A DNA stretch of 64,000 nt, taken from NCBI RefSeq assembly GCF_021018895.1, contig NC_079368.1, forward strand, positions 11,153,501-11,217,500, written 5' to 3'. Shown one piece after another: positions 1-12,400 of this stretch (position 1 is its first letter; every line of letters starts with the position of its first letter). A model generated the notes under the pieces. It was not told the DNA's origin, ran no database searches, and saw nothing but the letters and a program-made list of their open reading frames with translations. This DNA comes from Seriola aureovittata. Taxonomy: Eukaryota > Chordata > Actinopteri > Carangiformes > Carangidae. A program made the translations under genes and the position numbers.

Positions 1-364
1 TTCCCTCTCAATGTTTCCTCCTTGCTTCACCATCCTCCACTATCAATGTCACTAAGTACCCTTTTCAACTGTCTATCTGTAGCTGTCTTGATCTGAAAGT
101 ACTGCATATTCATACAAAAAACATCTAATTTCATCTCACTTAATCACATTGCAGTTATTATGTCTGTTCTTATTGAATTATTTTTTTCAGATGGAAAGAT
201 GGAAATGGCTTAACTGATTGGCCAACCCACAAAGATTCCTATAGTTCAAATGTTTTGTCTAATTTTGATTCTGGCACTTTGAAGAAAATTACACTCTGTT
301 GTTGTTCTGTTGTCCAGCTGCCCAGCACTGTGCTGCACTGTGCGGTATTTGGAAGTAGGACATG

Positions 365-377
365 ACACACACACACA

Positions 378-428
<51 letters not shown>
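365..428 (+). repeat. (CA)n microsatellite
   Basis: Near-perfect CA dinucleotide array with one extra C near 385. Confidence 0.97.
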
Positions 429-430
<2 letters not shown>

Positions 431-892
431 GTTTCGACCATTCAGAAGTGCACTCAATGGCAGCATTTTTTCAGCACTTTCTTTGCTGTTCTTTTTAATC
501 ATATCTATGTAGGAGGAATTCACAGCTGGCCATTGATGTTTTCTTTCTGTAACAATTTTGTTCCAATTGTTGTTATCTGCATCAACTCCATTATGGCTGT
601 TGTTAGCTCTTTGTCAGCCTCTGTCTCTCATTCTGTATCCATCTCCCTACCAACACTATTCTCTGCAACTCACACAGCGTGTTGTTTCAGGGTAAGTGAT
701 CTCACTCGGCTCATTAGCTGTGAGTGGTAGCATCTTAAATCATGCTGGGGCAGCTTTAGTTCCCCCGCATGCCTTCTCCAAAATGTTGCTCTGTGCCTTC
801 ACTTGTGGATCAACATAGAGTGCTTACACACAAGAACTCCAAAACTAAACTATGCATGCTGCCACATATCATGCACACATATATTCATATAT

Positions 893-896
<4 letters not shown>

Positions 897-936
<40 letters not shown>
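897..936 (+). repeat. (CA)n microsatellite
   Basis: Perfect array of about 20 CA units. Confidence 0.97.
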
Positions 937-938
<2 letters not shown>

Positions 939-1149
939 GCGGGCACCTAAAACAGGTAGAGAGACAGTGTTGTTTCATTGCGCACGAGTGATTAGCCTGC
1001 TTCCTCTCTGGCTTAGAGTTATGATGATATTTTTAATAGAAGTGAATCGTCCTTCCAGCGAAATGGAGGAAATGGATTACAAGTCTGTACCCACTGCAGG
1101 CATTATGTTTTTTTCCACAGCTGAAGTGGTACACACATGCACTCATGTG

Positions 1150-1155
1150 CACACA

Positions 1156-1186
<31 letters not shown>

Positions 1187-1200
1187 TGCATGCATGCATG
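1150..1200 (+). repeat. (CA)n plus (ATGC)n microsatellite
   Basis: A CA array with one interruption passes directly into ATGC repeats. Confidence 0.95.
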
Positions 1201-4200
1201 TGATTCATAAAGGGCATGAAGGGTCCTTGAAGATCATCTGTAAAATTAAGCCTCAATTTCTATATCTTGTGAAAATAAGCTGGATTCCTCTGTGTCACAA
1301 CTGGCCTCACAGGAATTAAGACTTGTCCTCCTCATTTCTATTTCCCTCTCCGTCTTTCCTTCCCTGCATCTCAGCCTTTATCTCTATGCTACTTTCTGTT
1401 TCACTCTCTATATCTCCCCCCAGCCTCTTACCATCTATCACACCAACTTTTGTCCCCTTTAAATGGGATGAGCTGCTCTAAATCACATGGCACAGCTATA
1501 GGACAGCACCCTGGGGAGTTCTACTAGCTGCAGTCAGTGCGTGTGCATCTGTGTGTGTGCATGTACATGCGTATGCATAAGTGGGCCTTTCTTTAAATAT
1601 AAATTTGTTCCCAATGCTTTCATAGGTATAACTTACCATCTGTTGATATACAGGATGGAGGTGAGAACAGGCCTGAGAAAAAGAGTGATTGTGGCGGTGT
1701 AAAAAAATGAGAGAATAGACCATTTTTATCATGACGGTAGATGAGATTGTGTGTGTGTGTGTGTGTGCACTTTTTTATGTGCATTTGTGGACCTGTGTGT
1801 GTGTATTTGTAATTTGGGGTAACACTGTATGTGAGAGACATTAGAGAGAGATGTGTGAGTATGCGTGCATATGTGCCTGTGTGTGTGGCTGTAAATTGGA
1901 TATTGGGACATGGAAAATGAAAGTGAACAGCATGGCCACACAGGGCTATTTTTGTCCTTCCATCCATCTCTCAGTCCCTCTCATGCTCTCTCAGTTCTGG
2001 ATTCCTTCTCCCCCTCCTCCCAACTTTCTTCCTGCCTTGTTTCTCTCCCTGTCATCTCTCCCTCTCTCCTCCTATTCAATATGTCTGATATATCTGTGTC
2101 CATATCAGCCCAGGCAAACCAGTCCATCTCTTTTACAGCAGTCACACTTCTATCTCAGACTGTACAGCCCCTACCCTGAAGGGATGACTGTCATATTACA
2201 TCTAAGAGGTTATTATAGCAGTGCTCCACATTGGCTTCCAAAGTACAATTTTTACAACAGTCAGTCTAAAATTATCTCTGCAGTCCTCTCCTAAATCCTT
2301 TCCACACACAGCCTTTTAAATGTCCTGCAACATTCTGCATCCAAAAGTCAGATTTTGAGTCTTCCCCAAATATATTGCATAATATTTCGTTATGTAGTCA
2401 GTTTCTTTTTTATATATTCGCTCTGCTGTGAAGTAGCGCTGTCAATATGCATGCGAGGAAAATTCTTTGGAAAATTCTGCTATAGTTATGCAGGATTTCC
2501 CTTCACTTCTTTTCATCTTTTTCTTACCCGCTTCTACGGTAGACAGCTCAGTTATGCTACATTAATCTGTATCTATAAAAATTCAATTTCTGGCTCAGCC
2601 ACAGTAAGAGAAGATTTTCATAGCAGAAAAAATGAGGGTTACTCTGGCTGACCAGATAGATAACAGGTTCGGGTTTATTTGACAGGAAAGATACAGAATG
2701 AGGTCAAATATAGTTAAAGTCATTTGTAGAAGCAGTTACAGTATGGAGTGCTTTTATTTTCTAAAGAACAAATAACTGTTTCACAGAACAGCTTGTTGGC
2801 ATTTCAGTGGGGATTTCTGTGAATGGTCATTCCCATGTCTGCACAGAAGGCAGAATGTAATGTAAATAATGGGTTGCTATTTGCTAATTCTGTGCAACCT
2901 TAACATCCTTGCACCTGTGCATCACTGGATACAGTTATAGTTTAGATGTTTCTGCAAATACATCCTCACTCTTTCTTTCTGTTCCTAGATACATAGAGTA
3001 TGGCTGTTCAAACACTGTGCCTCCCTCTAGAACATCAAGAGGATTATACACTCTATGAGGAAAACCAGAGAGTTAGACAGCACTGCTCTCTCTTCCTGCC
3101 TTTCAGCCTGATCCCAAAAGGCAGGAGGAAAGTAGGATGCATCACTTTCCCAGCGAGGAACAGGGAGAGACAGAAGGATGCAGGGGTAGAAAGAAAAATT
3201 AGAAAGAAAAAAAAAAACAATCATAGCTGGAAAAGACAGAAAATAGCCAAGAGAGAAGAAATGAATGAATGAATGAACAGACGGAAAGAGAAACACAAAA
3301 TAAGATTCAGGAAGTCTATGTAATGATGAATGCATGCCCATTGCTCTGTGGGATTGTTGGCAGGTGCTGTGCTGCTGAGTACCAGCTCCAGTCCTGCCAG
3401 CAACCTTATGTAATGAAGCTTTATCCCTGTCACTCCACGAGGATGAGAGGTACAGCGGCACATTTCCCTCCCTCTGTATAAGTGCCATAAGGAAATATTG
3501 AGCTGGAGAACATGAATGGTAGTTGCTTGCTCAGCTTCTCATCTTTGGCTCTTAATAGGTTACATCTTGTGCTAAAATGTTAAAATGGCTTCACTTGAAA
3601 AAAGCTTGTTCAAAAGTGACTTTGGTCGTTTGACTTCAAGGGTCATTTCGGTTGGATCATAACCTGAATCATTAATATGCTAACCGCTGTGACTTACAAC
3701 AGATTGAGTACAGAATTAAACATTTCATATATTTTTGCAAGAAAATTGGTTTCCTTGGCTCTTACTTAGAGTTCGGTGCCAGATGTTTAAATGACAATGA
3801 GAAAAAGTGTCTGCTTCATGCCCTGCAGCCACCAGGAGGCCCCTAAACCGTGAAATTAGAAAAATGGGAAATTCTCTAATCATTTTAATTTTGTTGTAAT
3901 CTAGTTGTAGAAAGATCAAGACTTGATCCGAGCTAACTATAAAACTATTAACTACACTGATTAACTATAAAGTTAAATGAGACACTTGATTTCGTGCTAA
4001 ATGAACCAAGTTGTTTTAGAAAGTCTGACTTTTTTATGATTAGAGTTGCTTTCTAGCTCTATAAACTTGCTTCACATACACAGCTTGTGAACAACAATGT
4101 GTAAAGTAATCTGGATCAGGTTGCATGTAAATGGTGTATTATTTCAGGTTTTCTGCTTGCGTTCTTACTGCATTTGTTGCTTTGTGCTGTGTCCATCTTA

Positions 4201-4879
4201 CACAAATTTTGACAGTCCTACCTCAGGTCAGAGTCATGGGGTCAAGAGGACAGGCAAACACTGCATGGTTGAGTGGAGCTGGGTTGAAACAGAAAAAACA
4301 AGCCTTATTTTTACTTGTCGATCAGCAGAGGTCACATTTGGTTCACCAGTGTGTAACACATAGTGAGGCATATGGAAAGCCTGTAATGAAATGTTGGTCC
4401 ATTTCCAGCCATCCCTTATGGCATTTCATGTACGCTTTTATCTTGAGCTGCTCATTGCCCCATGAGAGCATATCTACGTTGTATGTTTTCAGAACAGACC
4501 TCGATGTTTGAGTTTGAACCTGTGACCTTGACCGTTCTCATGACATACTCCTGCAGAACCAGCTTTCTTTGTCCTGAGGTGTATGTGTATTATGTATGTA
4601 TGTGTGTGAGTGTGTGTCTGGTTAAGAGGGTCAGATGCTTCACAGTAGCAGCTGCCAAGGGAGGCAGACAAAGAAAGCCTAGACCACAGAGAGGCTGTAA
4701 ATGAGAGTAGCTATTTGGGTAAACCTCATACTCTACAGATCTGCACCACAGGTGAGAGAGAAACACACGAGTCATTTCATAGTCAGACACCAGCTCATGA
4801 GTACGCATGAGGATGCAAAGTACTCATCCAATGGGCCATGTGCATATGTAAAAAGTATATGTTTGCATTCACCCACATG

Positions 4880-4919
4880 CACACACACACACACACCCAC
4901 ACACACATGCACACACACA
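4880..4919 (+). repeat. interrupted (CA)n microsatellite
   Basis: CA units broken by a CCC and an ATG. Confidence 0.93.
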
Positions 4920-5811
4920 TACTCACACACGCTCCCTATCTCTCTATCGCTCCCATATTTGCATGTTTGTATGGAGGCATTTTCCCCCATGGAATTGAAT
5001 AGATTGATAGAACGGGGCAGGCGAGTGAGGTGGGAATTGGGGGAAGAAAAGCAATTAAAGTTGCAGTCAAATGGTAGCGGTGCAGCAGAGCATCGGATGG
5101 AGTCAGTCCCTGGCTTAATTACGCTTAGCCCTCACCACAAGATGTGTCACCACGACACAACCAAAGAGCCAGGAACATGTGGTTAGGTTTCATGTTAATG
5201 TGCGATCTGACTCTGTTGTCACACGTTTGATATTGCAAGGAAGAAGGAAACCTGTCAGGATTATAAATGCTTGGTGTAATCGCTAACAGTTGACAAGATA
5301 ATGCAAATTAATTTTAGCAGTGGATTGTTTTCGGATAAAAGAATCTGAACTTTGATCAGATTATTTCATGTTTTTTTATTAGCTATGTTTAATTGAGGTG
5401 CACACTCCTTTCAGATCCATTATTTCTCATCAATCCAAGTCAACCTTCTGTGCACTTATCTTTTGCTCAAACAAGAGGTGGGCAAATATTATAAGTTCAG
5501 GCTGCAGGTTAAATGGCTAACAACTCACCTCTATCTGACCAGTTGCCTTTATATACCACGATTAAGTCACATTTTGTGGAAGCAGGAAGGAAGAGGTCGT
5601 ACAGTATGTAAGAGCTAAGCTTGATGAAGCCTCTTGAGTATTTACATTGATGGAAAATATTCTGACTTATCCATGCATGTAAGCAACCTTAGCATACAAG
5701 TTGTCATTATGTAATGATGATAAATGATAATTCAAAAAGAAAAAAAAAAAAGAAAGTCTGACATGGTTGATGGTGGGTGTTAATGATTATTCTATTATAA
5801 ATCACATCTAG

Positions 5812-5814
<3 letters not shown>

Positions 5815-5851
<37 letters not shown>
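5815..5851 (+). repeat. (AT)n microsatellite
   Basis: Perfect AT array of about 18 units, self-complementary and able to form a cruciform. Confidence 0.96.
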
Positions 5852-5853
<2 letters not shown>

Positions 5854-6056
5854 GCTACATTTCAGACATGTTCAAATTGTAGCACCCTGAATCTAAATGA
5901 AAACACATTGTGTGTAGATTCACAGCCCTACTTCATACCCTCCTTCCCTATTCTGTTCAATTGCCTCCATCCCAAGTCCTCCAGATCCCTCACATGTCCT
6001 TACTTCTCAGTGTTTGTTTTACATGAACATGTCTGTGGGCTGACAGCCTGACAGCT

Positions 6057-6435
6057 AGAGAGGGGAAGTAAAAGAAAGCCAAAGAGAGTAAGAGGGAAGA
6101 CATGAGAGCTGGAAGGTGATGAGGTGTTTCAATAGTGGAAAGAAAAGGGGAAAAATTTTTCAAAAAGACACAAATGGGGAGAGGTCTTAGAGGACAGAAA
6201 GCAATAATGAGTTACTGAGAGAATGAGAGAATGAGACGATAAGTCAGAAGAGAGAAAGAAGTGAAGAGGTCCAATGTAAAGCAGAGAAAAACAGGAATAG
6301 AACAAGAAAACAGAGGGATTAGTAAGAGAGCCTAAGAGCAGGAGAGGACACTGAATAAAAGAGGGAGACATGTCAGAAATGGTAATGAATGTGAAAAAGA
6401 AAAGCTGCGAAAGAGAGAGAGGAAAAGACAGAGGT
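6057..6435 (+). repeat. purine-rich low-complexity tract
   Basis: About 380 bases are dominated by A and G on the + strand (many aagagag and gagagaat words). Such tracts have no coding content and can form triplex-type structures. The antisense frame at 6129-6371 is a low-complexity Ser/Leu/Phe shadow. Confidence 0.6.
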
Positions 6436-9400
6436 TTTACTTGCCCTGATCCTTAGCCAGCTCTTTTTGCCTTATCAGGGTAGTCCAGACATGGGAGAAA
6501 AACATGTACCCACAATGCACTGTGGCTTTTACCCGTTCGCCTGGAAAGAACCCCTAACCCCATCCTATCAGCTACGAGGTCGGCTGCCAGTGCCAGTGGC
6601 TCTTCATCTCCGGATTCGGGGAAAGATTTGTGCGTAGGATTCGGTAGACAGGAAAACACACACACACACACACACACAAACTCACATGCATGGCCCAGAC
6701 TCAGCCATCGGCAATCAAAAGTTGAGCCCAGGTCACATCACAGTCATAATCTTTGATTTAGTTGGCAGTTCAGTCATTAGACACAGACAAACATAACATA
6801 CACATATGCACATAAAGACAACACAAACGCAAGGGCATACAGACACGCACTCGAAAAAATGTACACAAACACATAAACCAACCATACAGATTATGTTTTT
6901 CTGTTTATTTTCTGAATTATTGATTACTAAATATCCTCTTTGTTTCATGGTAGTAATTATTGTCTAAATCAATTTTGAGCAAAATGAAAGCACTGCAGAA
7001 TGTCTCCCCAGCGGAAGGAGCTGAGGGTTGCATACATCCAAAATGGCTTTTGAAAGATTTTGCACACTCACGTGCCTGAAAGGAAATGGGTATGAATGTG
7101 CACCAGTCGGCCAGACACACAACTCAGCTGCACTGAGCTACAACCCCTGGCAATATTGAGTGCAGCTGACATGAGTGCTGTTTAAATGCACACATTACTT
7201 AGTGCCACTACATTTATCACAGGGCTTGTTTAGTGACATTTCATTTGCAGTGAAATGTCCAAGCTTAGCATGTGTCCATTTAGAGGCTAGTCAGATGTGT
7301 CGTTTCCATCACAGGTCACTTCTGAAGGCCACTCAGTGTGTGTATGTGCTTATGTGTTTACCCCCATGTGTGCACTACCATTTGTGTGGGATCAGGGTAG
7401 TCTTAGCAAGTGTGACTCTCACTGATGGACATTGATGAGATGGTTGATGAGTTTGCGAGGCCATTTCCTCAGTCGAAGGGTAAAGCCCAGCGGACTATGT
7501 GATGTCATTTCAACTTGACACAGGCGTGAAAAATCAACATAAAAGCCTTCCAAATCATTCTTCTTCCATTTGAAATTAGATATTGTGCACGGTGTGAAAG
7601 CGAGGAACACAGAGAGAGAGAGAGAGAGAGAGATGGGGGGGTGACATATGCACTGTGTGTGCAAGAGTGTGAATGCAGTGTCTTTAAGCTCCCTGTGGAA
7701 ATTACATTGAGATGAGATGAGATTCTCCCTCGGCAATGTGCAAAAAAATGTATTGCAAAACTGAAAAATTTCATGTGGACATATAAAAGGAGAAGCAACG
7801 TAACTCTGTGCTTCTGAATTACTCATCAACTCAACTCACCCACCTATCATATCACTGCAAATATTTAGTGTTCAGGGTGAAACTATGTGTGTGAGTTTCC
7901 TATGTCCTGTTGTCTCTGTCCATCTGTTGTAGATTAACCTGCCTGTCTCATTCCTGCCAAGCACAAGTTACTGTTTGTTCCCAAGGAGCTGACTGAAGCA
8001 CTCCTGTTTGATGTATCACTACATGACAAATAGAGCTCATCTAACTAGAAAAGCACCGGTAAAATCAGAAGCAAAGCAGAAAAGTAAATTAATATTCATT
8101 TATTGCCTTTTTTTTTATTGTGGATGCCTGTTGAGTTTGCAGAAAGTTCAAAGGAGGAGCAGCACGTCAGGTATCTGTAAAAAAGTATTGCTTCATTTAT
8201 TTAATGTAGTGCCTACTTTAAGAGACGTATTTATGAATTATTTATGGGCTTAAATAGACAGTCAAACACTTCTTTTATCTTAGTTTTATCTTTGACATTT
8301 CTTGAACATTTGACTGATTGGGTTGGAATGCATAAAGCTTGGACTAATCTGACAAGACAACATGGCAAAATGCCAGTAACTTCTGAGAATTAACCAAATG
8401 GTTGTTCTTTGATGATTTGATTATTACATAATTATGGATGTTTGTAGTATGAATTTCTAAAATAAATTTTTGTATAGTTATTGACATAATTTTCTGTATA
8501 TTTAATGGGCTGTCTGAGCTTTCTCTGTACTATTGTAGTTTTTAACTTCAGAGGCATTCAATTAGTACTGGTATTATGCTCTACAAACAAGAAGAACATA
8601 TTAATATATTATATATTAATATCAACCTAATATCTCTTCTTTATATCTCTTCATACTTCAAAAGGGGACCAATGATAGTTAATTGCATTCTTTCTTACAA
8701 ATCCAATCAGCCAAACTTGTTATTTGCGTTACCCAGTGCATAGAACTTATGGTGATTTCAATCTCCACATTAGTGTAGCTGTCTCTGTGGAGCGTCACGA
8801 GCAGGTGAGATGGTAGTACTGTGGGTGTTGATTTAAAATGAGGTGCTTTATCTCAAAAGGGATCTGCCCTCAATGAAAGATGTTTAGATTAATCTGTGTA
8901 TGTAAGACTGGATGTGTTATTATTTATGTCTGTGTGCATTCACAGTAAATGGTGCTATAGAACTCAGTTGACAATTGAGGTAAACTCCACTGACCTTTAG
9001 TTCACACACTAATAATTATGGATTTGCTGACCTAAAATGTAGATGACATGCACCTGCTTTTTGACACAAACTAGGTGAGGTCCACTCGAAAGCAAGAGAC
9101 GCAGTGAAAGTGTACAATAACACACCAGCTGCACTGTTGCTACGCTGAAAGTGTGTGTGTATGTGTGATTGGGGGCAGTGCTGATTGTCTGATTATGTAG
9201 GTAATGCTTCTGTCCCTGTAGACCCTGCTGTTCTGACGGTTCATTTCACTGGACACAGTGTCAAATAGACAGCATCAGTCTCAGCAAATCAACACTTGCT
9301 ACTTTATTGGTAGGGGCCTGGGGCCTTTATTTATTTACCTCACCTGGCAATGGGTGATGCAGGCTTTTATTTCTCATTTCCTCTGTTTGATAAGTATAAT

Positions 9401-12400
9401 TGGTAAGAAGCCTTGTGTTGATCTGCTCCCCTTTGCAGTTCCTACATTACGGTCTAAATACAGACTCAACATTTCCTCTAATCGTTTAAGACCAAAAGCC
9501 CTATAGCATATCAGTGCACAGAAACCCTTCTTAATAGGGATTTTATTGTGAAACACTTGCAGGCATACCATATGCAACAACAGCTGGACGGGATTAAATG
9601 ATGACAAAGCAAATTGGATCAGAATGAATGAATCTAATACTTGAGATGAGTAATCCAGAACAACAAGGTGTTGGAAATAGCATGATTATATTGTTGAAAT
9701 TAAAGTGGTAGAAATATACATTACGCTTAGCTGGCATGCACATCATATGACAGGCACCAGGAGTTTATCCACCCATGTTCTTTCCCTGGCCTGTATTTGG
9801 GGGCCAACCTTTATTTGTTTGTGTTGACCGTGCCCTCGGCCATTATTGGAGGCCTGGCTTTAATTGAATCCCTTTTTTTTTTTTTATTTGTGGAAATTCA
9901 GTATTACAACACACAAAATGCTGATAAAATGGATTTATCTTTTTTAGCCTTACATTTTTTTAATCATACATGTAAAACAAATCAAAGTGTGCTCTTGGCT
10001 ATAATTTCCACAGTTTAAAGCTCATCTGAGTAATTTGATTTTAAGCATTCAGATAGCAGTATCATTTCTCATTTAGAGCACTAAAGTGAACACACTTTTA
10101 TTCTGTGCTGATGTGCTGATCCATTTATTACAACTTGAACTCAGCCCTGACAATGACAATGGGTCTATCTAGGCTGTATAATCAACCCTGTTTATTGCAT
10201 TAATTAATGTTAATGTTGCACCTCTACACATCAAGAACCCCCTAGGTATTATAAAACTGATTACATAATGCAACCTTATTATGCTGTATCATTACACTGC
10301 TGACTCTCCAGTCAACACTTCATCCACTGGACAGTGCTTGTGGCAAAATGCTGCCTTGGAGACACTTACTGGTATGCGGGAACTACCCGGTCTTTGGACT
10401 TTACTGGTGTCCACAATCAATTCATTTTGATTCAATTCGATTTGATCCTCAATGATTCCGTTACATCAGATACCATGTTGTGTAAAGCACCACTCAGAAT
10501 TTATCCTGGGGACTGCAGTTTCTTTGAATATTGTGTAAAGTGCACATTAAAGGCTAAATTGTAAATACATTTCCCAGATATAAGGGTATGAATCAAATAT
10601 ATATTTTGAGTGCAAAATGTCTTAAACATTTGACCAAGAATAATAAAAAAAACCTGCACCACCTACAAGGACATTGTCATTAAGCATATTTCAAAAAATA
10701 AATGCTATCCCATACAGCTTCACATAGACTGTCAGTAGCAGATACTTAATCTAAGTACATAACATCCACTGTAATTATCACTTTGAGCACAGACAGGACA
10801 CAAACCTACAACCTGAGATCTGCAGACAGCTGTTAGCAGGGACAAACTGAATTAAGTAGAATCCACACTGTTCACTCGACTTCCACAGCTTCATATCTCA
10901 TAGCCAGAGATAACATCTCCCCCAACAAACACAAATCAAGATCAAAGATAAGTGCATAGAGTCTTTTTTTTTCACTCTGTACCCTCTTGTAGATGCGATC
11001 TTTAGATTAGGTACAATATAGGCAGAGTCATCTAACCAACCTGAGTCTCAACAGTCAGTAAACTGCAGCATGTCCACGTGGACTGTAATTATTCACATCA
11101 CAGTTTACAAGGCTCTTGCAACTCAAGGCATCTCATATAGCCTGCTATCAGCTGCATTACTTTTTAAACTTTTTTGCATGTTGTAATAACTCAATTTATA
11201 CAAAGTAGACATTTTGCACGTCATGTAGCTCTAACTGAACCATTTACAATTAGTAACCACTACCTACGCATGACATTTAGCGCAGATGTACATGCTGAGA
11301 TAAAACGCTAATGCAAAGCTCATTCCTGTGATTTTAAAAATCAAATCAGAAAATCAATTTTTATTTTATCCACCCCTTCTCATTTCAGTTTCTGAGATCA
11401 TTATCTCACAGCTCCACATTTAATCAGTGCAAGCTGTATTCAGTATCTGTCTCTTAATTTGTGGAGTTGTCCTTTTCTCAACTTATATGAGGCCTCTCTT
11501 TCTCCTTGCCTCAATAATTAATGGGGGTTTGTATGTTTTCACTGCAGGAGATTTTTCTTGCTGAAGTAATGATGTGTAAATACAGGCCATTTACTGTACT
11601 ATCTACTTCCTCTTTGTCCAATTAAAGGGCCTGACACAATTCCCTGCTGAGCAAGGACAAATAGCACACAAACTGCTAATTACAGGCGAAAGCAGGCAAG
11701 ATGCTGCTGGCTGAGAAATCGTGATTGTTTGAAGAAGATGGAGATAAGCCTGGACAACAGTTGTCAAAACCATCGGCATCCTCCCTTCCATCCACCCACA
11801 TTCCCACAAAAACATACAGTATAGATGCTCTGAGTAGCATTATAGCTTTTATGTCTTCAAAACAAAAAACTGATGCCATTCCTGAGTCAAGACAGAGATA
11901 CAGACAAAGAATAAGGACAAGGCAGAAAAATGTTCATATGTGCCCACATACGCAGGTGCACAACACGCATACACTCTGCCTATTACCCACAAGCAGAGTG
12001 TGCTGAAAATGCATTTCAGATGTATGAATAAGTCAGGTGGAGCATGACAATACAGCCCACAGAAGGTCGGAGCATCCTTTGTTTCATATTGTGTGTTATA
12101 TAACGTTGCTATGCGTCATGGATGTCTCGGACATAAATGAGACTCTGCAGGGAAGCATTCTTTTTTACTACCTGGTGTGTCCCATTCATCACCTAGACTC
12201 AATTTGTTCCCACCACAGTTTCATAATGCACTGAAAATGTATTTCATAATCCTTATAATATAAGGTAAAAGATTTGCCGTTGTTTCATTGTAGAGCTGTG
12301 TGCAGCGCATTGATTCGCTCAGCCCTTCCCTGCCCCTCAGGGCACACAGAGCTGCTGCGTACATGTGCTGGGACTGGGCTCACGGGCCAGTGACAATATG

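Larger units (their letters stand above)
1..6050. other. non-coding, microsatellite-bearing region
   Basis: No recognisable exon on either strand. Several CA/GT arrays (365-428, 897-936, 1150-1186, 1748-1767, 4880-4919) and one AT array (5815-5851) give rise to short open frames with Thr-His or Cys-Val repeats, which are artefacts. A pyrimidine-rich stretch lies at about 1930-2100. Confidence 0.7.
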
